Positions 1 through 7,740 of a stretch of 10,911 bases of DNA are shown here, in pieces. The position numbers and the translations under genes were made by a program. The notes beneath the pieces were generated by a model. That model was not told the DNA's origin, did no database searches, and saw only the letters and a list, made by a program, of their open reading frames with translations. Origin of the DNA: Tannerella sp. (GTDB lineage: Bacteria > Bacteroidota > Bacteroidia > Bacteroidales > Tannerellaceae); assembly GCA_031269635.1 (NCBI GenBank), contig JAISYY010000181.1, forward strand, positions 1 through 10,911, given 5' to 3'. How positions within the stretch are numbered: the first letter of the stretch is position 1; every line of letters starts with the position of its first letter.

Positions 1-1448
1 CCTTATTTCCTCGGCCGTCCGCGACGGTTCGGAAAGAGTTTGTTCCTGTCGACGCTTAAAGCCTATTTCCGGGGGAAGAAAGATCTGTTCGACGGACTGG
101 CCATTGCCGGGTTGGAAAAGGACTGGATTGAGTATCCGGTTATTCACATCGACTTTACACTCGGCGATGTAAACCGGGTCGAGACGCTCACGGGTACGCT
201 GCTCCTGAACCTCGAACGCGCCGAAGAACAACTTGGTATCAGGCGCAATAAGGAACCGGAACCTGCCAAACGATTCACTAAACTTATCAGCCGGGCGGCC
301 GGGAAGACCGGGCGTAAAGTGGTCGTACTCATTGATGAGTATGACAAACCTTTACTTGCCTCCATGGATAATCCCCAGCTGAACGAAAACATGCGTACCG
401 CACTGAAAAGTTTTTACGGCGTACTGAAGGGTTCGGACGCTGACCTGCGTTTCGTCTTCCTGACCGGCGTAACCAAGTTTTCGAAAGTAAGTATCTTCAG
501 CGATCTTAATCACTTGCAGGACATCAGTATGGATAAACAGTTTGCCGGTGTTTGCGGTATTTCGGAAAGCGAACTGCTGCACAATTTCCAACCGGAATTA
601 CAGGCTTTGGCAAAGGAAATCGGTAAAACCTGCGAGGAAACTTTTGCCGAGATGAAAAAGCGTTACGACGGTTATCACTTTGCGTCACGAAGCGAGGATA
701 TGTATAACCCGTTCAGTGTCCTGAAAACCTTTTTCAGTCTTGATTTCGGCAAATACTGGTTTGAGACGGGTACGCCGACGTTCCTTGTCAAAATGCTGAA
801 AGAGACCGATTTTGATATCCCAAAGCTGGAAAACGACATAAAAATTCAGGCTGATGCCATCATGGATTACCGCGCAGACAACCCGAATCCCGTGCCCGTG
901 CTTTATCAAAGCGGCTATTTGACGGTCAAGTCTTACGACTCGCTGCTGGAAGAATACACGCTGGGGTTCCCGAACGAAGAAGTGAAATACGGTTTTTTCA
1001 ACGAACTGCTTATGGTTTACATGCCGGGTAAGCATATCAACGGAGAGTTTTATACCGGGAGTTTCATCAAAGACTTATGGGCGCATAACACCGAAGGCTT
1101 TATGACCCGCCTGAAAGCTTTTTTTTCAGATATACCCTACGAACTCAACAATAAGAGCGAAAAACACTACCAGACAATCTTCTACATCGTATTCAAGCTA
1201 ATGGGGCAATTCGTCCGGGTGGAATACCGGACAGCAACCGGCAGGATTGATGCGGTGGTGGAAACTTCCGATACCGTATATGGTTTGAATTTAAATTAGA
1301 ACGGAATACTACGGCCGAAAAAGCCCTGGAACAAATCGACACGAAAGACTACCTGATCCCTTTCACGGCAAAAGGCAAACGGTTAGTGAAAACCGGCGTG
1401 GAGTTCGGCGAGAAAGAACGGGGTATTAAGCGCTGGATTGTGAAATAA
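1..1448 (+). pseudogene. AAA-ATPase-like / PD-(D/E)XK nuclease-like protein, 5'-truncated by the window edge and frameshifted near its 3' end
   Basis: The first in-frame residues already match the P-loop of the AAA-ATPase-like family (PF09820 type): RPRRFGKS at codons 6-13. A family member normally has about 30-40 residues before this, so the real start lies left of the window, and the TTG at 40 is not a credible start. A Walker B-like segment with IDEYD sits at codons 111-115, and a conserved block with FLTGVTKFSKVSIF follows. The C-terminal part carries the nuclease-like domain (DUF1703/PF08011 type), with GRID (Asp codon 1249-1251) and then an expected FEFK. Frame 1 stops at TAG 1297-1299, giving VYGLNLN. 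From 1284 another frame reads FEFKL and then about 50 family-like residues ending in RWIVK at TAA 1446-1448. One missing T in the run 1284-1286 explains this. Such genes occur in multiple copies in anaerobes, and their role is not established. A sequencing or assembly error cannot be excluded. Confidence 0.85.
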
Positions 1449-1541
1449 GGAGCCGTCAGAAAATAAGTGTTACATTTTTCCATTACATCCTATAATTTCG
1501 TCCATAATGCTGCGACAAAAGTACGTATTTCCTTTCCAAAA
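1449..1541. other. Short convergent intergenic gap, no terminator seen
   Basis: This 93-nt AT-rich stretch separates the 3' ends of the nuclease pseudogene and darG, which converge here. I see no strong hairpin followed by a T tract on either strand. A TAnnTTTG-type match on the minus strand (complement of 1516-1523) is present but leads into no gene. Confidence 0.5.
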
Positions 1542-2567
1542 CTAACCGTTTTGCTGAAGGTAATCTACTGTAAAATTGATATAGTCCTGATTTGAAAACA
1601 TACTTCGTTTTCGGTCATTCCATTCCGAGAGTTTTTGAGTAATGATTTGTTTGTCAAACGTGTGATTTTCAGCAATAATGAAATCAATAGACGATAGCAA
1701 TTCCAGCGCGAAATCCGAATAAAAGCCGTTTAGAAAATGGGTGGTTTTTGTTGCCGTTTCATTCAATCCGGCATTATTTTCAATATATGATTTGACGGTA
1801 TCATAACCATCTGCAACAAGTGTCAGCGGGTCAAACGGTTTTTTATTCATATCACTGTAGCCCATTAAATAACTGCCATTCAAATGATTTAGGACATAAC
1901 GGACTTTACCTGAATAGGGTCCGTAAAATTCAGGTTTAAATTTTAGTTTGAAATATTTTTCCGCACCAAACTTTTGCAAGAAATAGCACACTTTTTCGCT
2001 TGAAAATTCAGATACAAATTCGCCGTTACGAACTAAATCATAGAGTACATAAAGTAATAATGCACGGGCTTCCGTTAATTTTACTCTTTCTGCTTTCAAA
2101 GATTCTTTGATGGCATTTGTCGGCTCATATACATAAATATCTATGTTTAAGTCGCTTAGTTTTTGCTCTAAAATCCGTTTGACTTTTTCCCACTCCAAAC
2201 CACCATTGCCGGCACCAAGAGGTGGAAGTGCAACGCTTTTGATTTGAGAAGTTCGGACGACGTTCAAAAAATCGTCCAAACCGTCTTCAATATAACTGTA
2301 TTCCGAGGATTTTCGCCAATCTTTTTTGGTTGGAAAATTGATGATTATTTTTTCACCGGAACTTAAATTGCGGTCTTTGGTAACAAACAACTTCCCAATG
2401 GCAACTTCTTTCCGTTTGCAAGCCGCCTCGTATGCCCTAAAATTATTCGGAAAGGCATTTTTAAATTGTAAAGCAATGCCTTTACCCATAACGCCAACGG
2501 TGTTAACCGTATTTACCAATGCCTGTGCATCGCTCTCTAAAATATTTCCTTTTCTGTAATGTATCAT
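1542..2567 (-). CDS. darG: DarG-type antitoxin: DNA ADP-ribosyl glycohydrolase macrodomain plus C-terminal toxin-neutralising domain
   Basis: DarG removes ADP-ribose that the partner toxin DarT attaches to thymidine in single-stranded DNA, and its C-terminal domain blocks the toxin directly (family knowledge). The 341-residue product has an N-terminal macrodomain (about 1-160). Visible motifs are NTVNTVGVMGKGIALQFK at 19-36, NFPTKKDWR at 77-85 with the probable catalytic Lys81, and PPLGAGNGGLEW at 115-126 forming the ribose/phosphate loop. The C-terminal domain (about 170-341) contains KLTEARALLLYVLYDLV and FYGPYSG, as in full-length DarG proteins. I chose ATG 2567-2565 because the family starts with M-I-x-[FY]-x-x-G-N. 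A 20-residue longer reading to 2627 would overlap the darT stub and matches nothing. The start lies 4 nt after the darT stop, so the pair was translationally linked. The gene is visibly more AT-rich than gltB, which suggests acquisition by transfer. The reading frame is intact although the toxin is not. Confidence 0.92.
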   Translation of the reverse strand: MIHYRKGNILESDAQALVNTVNTVGVMGKGIALQFKNAFPNNFRAYEAACKRKEVAIGKLFVTKDRNLSSGEKIIINFPTKKDWRKSSEYSYIEDGLDDFLNVVRTSQIKSVALPPLGAGNGGLEWEKVKRILEQKLSDLNIDIYVYEPTNAIKESLKAERVKLTEARALLLYVLYDLVRNGEFVSEFSSEKVCYFLQKFGAEKYFKLKFKPEFYGPYSGKVRYVLNHLNGSYLMGYSDMNKKPFDPLTLVADGYDTVKSYIENNAGLNETATKTTHFLNGFYSDFALELLSSIDFIIAENHTFDKQIITQKLSEWNDRKRSMFSNQDYINFTVDYLQQNG

Positions 2568-2571
2568 AATC

Positions 2572-2793
2572 TCAATAATATGCAGGTGAATACACTTTGA
2601 TCTTATCACTGTCAACGCCCATTTCAACTAAACGATTTCCGGCTGTTTCATTATAACACACAAAACCACAGAGATTTTGAGGTGCAATATCATCGGCGAC
2701 TAAAAATTCGGCTTGCTTTTTTCGTTTTGTTTCCAAATTTTCTTCGCCACCCCAATACAAAGGTACAATTTTTTTTTGAATCTCCGCAATTTT
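2572..2793 (-). pseudogene. darT: DarT toxin remnant (C-terminal end of DNA ADP-ribosyltransferase, DUF4433)
   Basis: DarT (about 200-220 residues) uses NAD+ to ADP-ribosylate thymidine in DNA. Only its last 60 or so residues are recognisable here: YWGGEEN, then KRKKQAEFLV, GFVCYNETAGNRL and a terminal AYY before TGA at 2574-2572. The Glu in AEFLV appears to correspond to the catalytic Glu near position 160 of characterised DarT proteins. The NAD-binding N-terminal half, including its conserved Arg, is absent. The frame is open upstream only to an in-frame TGA at 2796-2794. The first dozen codons after it (KIAEIQKKIVPL) include an A9 run (complement of 2769-2777) and cannot be assigned with confidence. 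A TTG at 2760 could be read as a start, but it is not one in the family sense. Nothing resembling DarT's N-terminus is found up to gltB. The remnant should lack transferase activity. It sits directly upstream of darG in the normal darT-darG order. Confidence 0.85.
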
Positions 2794-2802
2794 TCAACTA
2801 CC

Positions 2803-2834
2803 CGGACATTTCAAATTGTCGTACAAAATGTCCG
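2803..2834. repeat. Short inverted repeat next to the darT break point
   Basis: CGGACATTT at 2803-2811 is the exact reverse complement of AAATGTCCG at 2826-2834, giving a 9-bp stem and a 14-nt loop. It begins within 10 nt of the end of the open darT remnant. It could be the end of an inserted or excised element or a stray hairpin; I cannot identify a family. The following stretch (2858-2869) reads CTGTCTCAAAAG, which resembles termini of some insertion sequences, but no partner end or target duplication was found in the window. Confidence 0.5.
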
Positions 2835-2867
2835 TGCGGGACAAGATTTTCATAAAACTGTCTCAAA

Positions 2868-2950
2868 AGCACGCAGATGACGCAGACGGGATGGATTTAC
2901 GCAGTTTTTTTATCTGTGTAAATCTGTTAAATCTGCGTCATCTGCGTGCT
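2868..2950. repeat. 83-nt palindromic element with ATCTG-type internal units (MITE- or REP-like)
   Basis: The outer arms 2868-2886 and 2932-2950 are perfect 19-bp reverse complements. The inner arms 2894-2904 and 2914-2924 pair over 11 bp with one G-T, closing a 9-nt T-rich loop (2905-2913). A 7 x 7 internal loop separates the two stems. The right arm is made of ATCTG units starting at 2912, 2922, 2931 and 2940, a spacing of 10, 9 and 9 nt, and the left arm carries the complementary CAGA-type units. No reading frame is implied. The structure is much longer than a normal intrinsic terminator and has no T tract after the outer stem. An interspersed palindromic repeat or non-autonomous mobile element is the best description. 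Confidence 0.75.
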
Positions 2951-3069
2951 AATATCTTCCCGAAACGGCCTTATTGAAAGCATGACTTTAGAGCTAAGTA
3001 ACAATTTAATTTTTTATAAGCTAAAAATGTTACATATTGAAATAAAATAAGCCTGAAATAATCAATTCA

Positions 3070-3077
3070 TAAATTTG
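3070..3077 (+). promoter_or_regulatory. Second candidate -7 element (TAAATTTG)
   Basis: TAAATTTG also fits TAnnTTTG and would give a leader of about 110 nt to gltB. No good -33 box is seen at the usual distance. The TGAAATAA direct repeat (3038-3045, 3054-3061; 16-bp period) lies just upstream, where an activator could bind. This is a motif match only. Confidence 0.25.
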
Positions 3078-3133
3078 CGTTTCAAAAAGTATTATTATTA
3101 CCTGTATGCAGTATCAAAACGAAAGTTTTTTCG

Positions 3134-3141
3134 TATCTTTG
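3134..3141 (+). promoter_or_regulatory. Candidate -7 element of the gltBD-asnB promoter (TATCTTTG)
   Basis: TATCTTTG matches the Bacteroidota primary-sigma -7 consensus TAnnTTTG exactly. It lies 52 nt before the gltB ATG, which would leave a leader of roughly 45 nt. A convincing -33 TTTG is not visible at the expected spacing, so recognition may need an activator or the element may be weak. GCAA-GATAT-TTGC directly downstream (3141-3153) forms a small dyad at the likely transcription start. Confidence 0.5.
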
Positions 3142-3193
3142 CAAGATATTTGCCATATTACATAAAACAATAAAAACATAAAGACAATCAACG

Positions 3194-6100
3194 ATGATTA
3201 AAAGGAACATTTTAACAAAAAACAGGGGACTTTACAGCCCGGAATATGAACATGACGCCTGTGGCGTCGGTATGATTGTTCACATAAACGGGGAAAAGTC
3301 TCATGATATTGTGGAATCGGCGCTGAAGGTACTCGAAAACATGCGTCATCGCGGCGCCGAGGGCGCTGATAATAAAACGGGGGACGGCGCCGGTATCCTG
3401 CTCCAGATACCGCATGAATTTATCCTGTTGCAGGGGATTCCTGTTCCCGAAAAGGGCAAATACGGCTCCGGACTGGTTTTCCTCCCAAAGGATGAGAAAC
3501 AGCAATCCGTGATATTCAGCATCATTATTGAAGAAGTTGAAAAAGAGGGTCTTAACCTCATGCATATCCGCAAAACGCCTACGAATCCGGATATTTTAGG
3601 CGACGCCGCACGCGCCACCGAACCGGATATAAAACAAATCTTTATCACCGGGGAAAGCGACCAGCAGACGCTCGAACTTAAACTTTATATCATACGCCGG
3701 CGGATAGAAAACCGTGTGAATAAAAGTGACCTGGAGGACAAACAGGATTTTTATATCGTGTCGCTTTCCACCCGTAACATCGTATATAAAGGGATGCTCG
3801 AAACGATGCAACTGAGATGTTATTATCCCGACCTGACGAACAATTATTTCACAACGGGACTGGCGCTTGTTCACTCGCGTTTCAGTACCAACACTTTCCC
3901 GCGCTGGAGCTTGGCGCAGCCGTTCCGGTTGCTGGCTCACAACGGCGAAATCAATACCATACGCGGGAACCGCAGCTGGATGGAGGCGCGCGAAAGCGTG
4001 CTCACTTTTCCCGGACTGGATAATATCCGGGATATCCGCCCGATCATACAACCGGGAATGAGCGACAGCGCTTCGTTCGACAACGTACTGGAGTTCCTCG
4101 TTGCATCCGGGATGAGTTTGCCGCACGCCATGACGATGCTTGTTCCGGAAAGTTTTAATGAAAAGAATCCCATATCGGAAGATCTCAAAGCTTTCTACGA
4201 ATATCATTCGATCCTGATGGAGCCGTGGGACGGACCGGCCGCCCTGCTGTTCAGCGACGGACGCTACGCCGGAGGGATGCTCGACCGCAACGGACTGCGT
4301 CCGGCGCGTTACCTCATCACGAAAAACAACATCATGGTCGTTGCGTCCGAAGTGGGCGTTATTGATTTCGAACCGAATGAGATAAAAGCGAAAGGCCGCC
4401 TGCAGCCCGGGAAAATAATACTCGTCGACACGGGGAAAGGGGAAATATATTACGATGCGGACCTTAAAAAACAGTTAGCCGACGCCAAATCTTACCGTAC
4501 CTGGCTGACGAATAACCGCGTAGAACTGGACGAACTCAAGTCGGGACGGCGCGTGGCAAGCAGCGTGGATAAATTCGATCAGCGGCTGCGGCTGTTCGAC
4601 TATACCCGCGAAGATATCGAACGTATCCTGGCGCCTATGGGCGTCACGGGAGCCGAACCGGTAGGTTCCATGGGGTTTGACGCGCCGTTAGCCGTCATAT
4701 CCCGGCATCCGCAGCTTCTTTATAATTACTTCCGCCAACAGTTCGCCCAGGTGACGAATCCGCCGATAGATCCTATCCGCGAAGAATTAGTGATGAGCCT
4801 TACGGAATACATCGGCGCCGTAGGCGATAACATCCTGACGCCGAACAAGTCGCACTGCAAAATGGTACGCCAGCCACATCCCGTACTCAGCAATACGCAA
4901 CTTGACATCCTGTGCAACATACGTTACAAAGGATTCCAGTCCATCAAACTCTCCATGCTGTATGACGTCGCCAAAGGACGCGACGGGCTGGAAAAGGCGC
5001 TCCACACGTTATGCCGGCAGGCGGAACAGTCGGTCAAAGACGGCGTTAATTATATCATCCTGAGCGACCGCGATGCGGATGAGAAAATGGCGCCCATCCC
5101 TTCGCTCCTGGCCGTAAGCGCCGTGCATCATTACCTGATCTCCGTGCAGAAACGTGTACAAACGGCGCTTATCGTCGAGACCGGCGAAATGCGCGAAGTG
5201 ATGCACGCCGCACTGCTGCTCGGTTACGGCGCAAGCGCATTGAATCCCTATATGGCTTTTGCCGTACTGGATGACCTGGTCAAGAAACAGGAGATACAAC
5301 TTGACTATGGCACCGCAGAAAAAAATTATATCAAAGCGCTCTGCAAAGGTCTGCTTAAAGTGTTGAGCAAGATGGGTATAAGCACGATACGGAGTTATCG
5401 CGGGGCGAAACTGTTCGAGGCGATAGGAATAAATGAAGATTTGTGTGAAAAATATTTCGGAGGGGCAATCAATAAAACCGGGGGCGTCCGCTTAGATGAG
5501 ATTGTGGCCGACTCAAGGTTTTTACACAAAAAGGCCTTTCATGACTACCGGGAAAAACCGCTTCCGCATCACGGGATGCTTTCGTTCCGCAAGGACGGCG
5601 AAGCGCACGCCTGGAACCCTGAAACGATCGCGACGCTACAGTTAGCTACGCGATTAGGCAGTTATAAAAAATTTAAGGAATATACGCACCTGATAGACGA
5701 AAAACCGGAGGCTATTTTCCTGCGTGATTTCCTTGCGTTCAAGAAAGCGGCAAAACCGGTCTCTTTAGATGAAGTAGAGCCGGCGGAGGAAATCATGCGC
5801 CGGTTTGTGACGGGCGCCATGAGTTACGGGTCGATCAGCAAGGAAGCGCACGAGACGATCGCTATCGCGATGAATATCATTCACGGACGCAGCAATACCG
5901 GCGAAGGAGGCGAAGACCCGGCGCGTTTCAAACCGCGTGAGGACGGGGTATCGTTGCGCTCGGCGATCAAACAGGTGGCTTCCGGAAGATTCGGCGTGAC
6001 AACCGAATATTTAGTGAACGCCGACGAAATACAAATAAAAATAGCGCAGGGCGCAAAACCCGGCGAAGGTGGACAGTTGCCCGGCTATAAGGTGAACGAG

Positions 6101-7711
6101 ATCATCGCCGCAACGCGACATTCCATGCCGGGTATTTCGCTGATATCCCCGCCGCCGCATCACGATATTTATTCGATCGAAGACCTGGCGCAGCTTATCT
6201 TTGACTTGAAGAATGTTAATCCCGAAGCGGATATAAGCGTTAAACTTGTGTCGGAAAGCGGTGTCGGTACAATCGCCGCCGGTGTTGCAAAAGCAAAAGC
6301 CGACCGTATCATCATTTCCGGCTCCGACGGCGGGACGGGCGCATCCCCGATAAGTTCTATCCGCTACGCCGGCATACCGGCGGAGATCGGACTGTCCGAG
6401 ACGCAGCAAACGCTCGTGATAAATAACCTGCGGGGACAGGTAAGGTTGCAGACCGACGGACAGATCAAAACCGGACGGGATATTATCATCATGGCGCTGC
6501 TGGGAGCCGAAGAATACGGTTTTGCAACGTCCGCGCTCATCGTACTGGGATGCGTCATGATGCGTAAATGTCATATAAACACCTGTCCCGTAGGCGTTGC
6601 AACGCAGGATGAAGAACTCAGGAAGCGTTTCCGCGGAAAGCATGAATATCTGGTGAACTTCTTCCGTTTCCTTGCGGAAGATGTGCGCGGATACCTGGCG
6701 GAAATGGGGGTTAGCCGACTCAATGATATTATTGGCCGCACAGACCTGATCGAACGGAAACCTTCCGACGGATTCATCAAACATGACTTGCTGGATTTCA
6801 GCAACCTGACGCATTTCCCGGAAGAAGGACGGAACGTTTCCATATACAGGATGATCAAACAGGAGCATCAAATTAATGACGTAAAAGATCGCGATATCAT
6901 CAAACAGGCTAAAAATGCAATTGGGAACAGCCAGGAGATATCGCTTGATTATGCAATAGCAAACACGGACAGGGCTGTCGGCGCCATGGTTTCCGGTTAT
7001 ATTGCGAAGAAATACGGGGCGGCCGGACTGCCGGATCACACGCTGAATGTTAAATTCAAAGGCTCGGCCGGACAAAGTTTCGGTGCGTTCCTCATGCACG
7101 GCGTAAACTTCCGCCTCGAAGGAGAGGCGAACGACTACCTCGGCAAAGGGTTGAGCGGAGGACGTATATGCCTCATGCCTCCTGCGCGTTCTACGTTTAT
7201 TGCCGAAGATAATACCATCGCCGGTAATACATTATTATATGGTGCAACAAGCGGCGAAGTGTATATAAACGGACGCGCAGGCGAGCGTTTCTGCGTGCGG
7301 AACAGCGGCGCAATCGCCGTCGTGGAGGGCACGGGCGACCATTGTTGCGAATATATGACCGGAGGACGCGTCGTTGTGTTGGGAGAAACGGGGCGTAACT
7401 TTGCCGCGGGAATGAGCGGCGGCGTGGCTTATGTATGGAACAAAAACGGTAATTTCGACTATTACTGTAATATGGAAATGGTGGAACTGTCGCTTATCGA
7501 GGACAGCGCAACGCGCAAAGAATTGCATGGGCTGATCCGCAAACATCATCATTATACGGGTAGCCGTCTCGCGGGCGAAATACTGAAAGAGTGGGACAGA
7601 TATGTTGAAGAATTTATTGAAGTCATTCCGATAGAATATAAAAAAGTCTTGCAGGAAGAACAAGTGAAAAAACTTCAGCGTAAAATCGAAGAAGTCCAGC
7701 GCGACTATTAA
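3194..7711 (+). CDS. gltB: Glutamate synthase (GOGAT), large/alpha subunit
   Basis: This subunit hydrolyses glutamine and transfers the ammonia to 2-oxoglutarate to form glutamate, taking electrons from the GltD subunit. At 1505 residues it has the normal bacterial length. Domain order: a class II glutamine amidotransferase (from Cys23 to about 430; Cys23 in HDACGVG becomes the N-terminal nucleophile after removal of a 22-residue propeptide; HSRFSTNTFPRW near 227-238 and LLAHNGEINTIRGN line the site); a central domain (about 470-780); an FMN synthase domain (about 830-1200) with MSYGSIS at 876, EGGEDPARF and SGSDGGTGASP; and a C-terminal GXGXG beta-helix (about 1250-1450). Cys1120, Cys1126 and Cys1131 form the C-x5-C-x4-C 3Fe-4S site. 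The ATG at 3194 is supported by the family-like propeptide length. It has an A-rich leader and no Shine-Dalgarno sequence. It is the first gene of a probable gltB-gltD-asnB operon, with 52 nt to gltD. No defects were seen. Confidence 0.98.
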   Translation: MIKRNILTKNRGLYSPEYEHDACGVGMIVHINGEKSHDIVESALKVLENMRHRGAEGADNKTGDGAGILLQIPHEFILLQGIPVPEKGKYGSGLVFLPKDEKQQSVIFSIIIEEVEKEGLNLMHIRKTPTNPDILGDAARATEPDIKQIFITGESDQQTLELKLYIIRRRIENRVNKSDLEDKQDFYIVSLSTRNIVYKGMLETMQLRCYYPDLTNNYFTTGLALVHSRFSTNTFPRWSLAQPFRLLAHNGEINTIRGNRSWMEARESVLTFPGLDNIRDIRPIIQPGMSDSASFDNVLEFLVASGMSLPHAMTMLVPESFNEKNPISEDLKAFYEYHSILMEPWDGPAALLFSDGRYAGGMLDRNGLRPARYLITKNNIMVVASEVGVIDFEPNEIKAKGRLQPGKIILVDTGKGEIYYDADLKKQLADAKSYRTWLTNNRVELDELKSGRRVASSVDKFDQRLRLFDYTREDIERILAPMGVTGAEPVGSMGFDAPLAVISRHPQLLYNYFRQQFAQVTNPPIDPIREELVMSLTEYIGAVGDNILTPNKSHCKMVRQPHPVLSNTQLDILCNIRYKGFQSIKLSMLYDVAKGRDGLEKALHTLCRQAEQSVKDGVNYIILSDRDADEKMAPIPSLLAVSAVHHYLISVQKRVQTALIVETGEMREVMHAALLLGYGASALNPYMAFAVLDDLVKKQEIQLDYGTAEKNYIKALCKGLLKVLSKMGISTIRSYRGAKLFEAIGINEDLCEKYFGGAINKTGGVRLDEIVADSRFLHKKAFHDYREKPLPHHGMLSFRKDGEAHAWNPETIATLQLATRLGSYKKFKEYTHLIDEKPEAIFLRDFLAFKKAAKPVSLDEVEPAEEIMRRFVTGAMSYGSISKEAHETIAIAMNIIHGRSNTGEGGEDPARFKPREDGVSLRSAIKQVASGRFGVTTEYLVNADEIQIKIAQGAKPGEGGQLPGYKVNEIIAATRHSMPGISLISPPPHHDIYSIEDLAQLIFDLKNVNPEADISVKLVSESGVGTIAAGVAKAKADRIIISGSDGGTGASPISSIRYAGIPAEIGLSETQQTLVINNLRGQVRLQTDGQIKTGRDIIIMALLGAEEYGFATSALIVLGCVMMRKCHINTCPVGVATQDEELRKRFRGKHEYLVNFFRFLAEDVRGYLAEMGVSRLNDIIGRTDLIERKPSDGFIKHDLLDFSNLTHFPEEGRNVSIYRMIKQEHQINDVKDRDIIKQAKNAIGNSQEISLDYAIANTDRAVGAMVSGYIAKKYGAAGLPDHTLNVKFKGSAGQSFGAFLMHGVNFRLEGEANDYLGKGLSGGRICLMPPARSTFIAEDNTIAGNTLLYGATSGEVYINGRAGERFCVRNSGAIAVVEGTGDHCCEYMTGGRVVVLGETGRNFAAGMSGGVAYVWNKNGNFDYYCNMEMVELSLIEDSATRKELHGLIRKHHHYTGSRLAGEILKEWDRYVEEFIEVIPIEYKKVLQEEQVKKLQRKIEEVQRDY

Positions 7712-7712
7712 T

Positions 7713-7740
7713 CCCTTCGATAGGAGGGTTTTATTATTAA
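7713..7740 (+). promoter_or_regulatory. Small hairpin with T-rich tail between gltB and gltD
   Basis: CCCTTC (7713-7718) pairs with GGAGGG (7723-7728), including one G-T, around the tetraloop GATA. TTTTATTATTAA follows. It starts 2 nt after the gltB stop. The stem is short and the tail is not pure T, so partial termination, mRNA processing or 3'-end protection of gltB are all possible. The AGGAGG-like stretch is 36 nt from the gltD start, too far to be its ribosome binding site. Confidence 0.4.

Larger units (their letters stand above)
2951..3193 (+). promoter_or_regulatory. gltB upstream region, AT-rich, no gene
   Basis: This is a non-coding AT-rich stretch between the palindromic element and gltB. 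It holds two matches to the Bacteroidota -7 consensus TAnnTTTG (3070-3077 and 3134-3141). It also holds a direct repeat of TGAAATAA (3038-3045 and 3054-3061) and an A-rich leader. No DarT N-terminal coding sequence or other ORF was recognised. Confidence 0.6.

Noticed and set aside
1276..1299. Programmed -1 frameshift in the nuclease gene
   Set aside because: No X-XXY-YYZ slippery heptamer lies in the zero frame at the needed point, and slipping later would lose the E-x-K motif. A simple one-base loss is more likely.
1516..1523. Minus-strand TACTTTTG promoter match
   Set aside because: It would transcribe antisense into the nuclease pseudogene, with no gene starting downstream. The nearest TTTG (complement of 1537-1540) is only about 13 nt away, too close for a -33 box.
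2326..2559. 77-codon plus-strand frame in darG
   Set aside because: It is antisense to the well-supported macrodomain coding region.
2568..2627. 20-residue N-terminal extension of DarG
   Set aside because: It would overlap the darT stub, has no family match, and the family N-terminus begins exactly at the ATG at 2567.
2868..2950. CRISPR array from the ATCTG-type units
   Set aside because: The units are only 9-10 nt apart, with no spacers and no cas genes; the organisation is a palindrome, not an array.
2868..2950. Intrinsic terminator
   Set aside because: The T-run lies in the hairpin loop, neither side has a T tract right after the outer stem, and no intact gene ends here.
6011..7099. 362-codon open frame on the minus strand inside gltB
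   Set aside because: It is entirely antisense to the FMN/GXGXG part of gltB, has no recognisable family, and its composition is that of a shadow frame.
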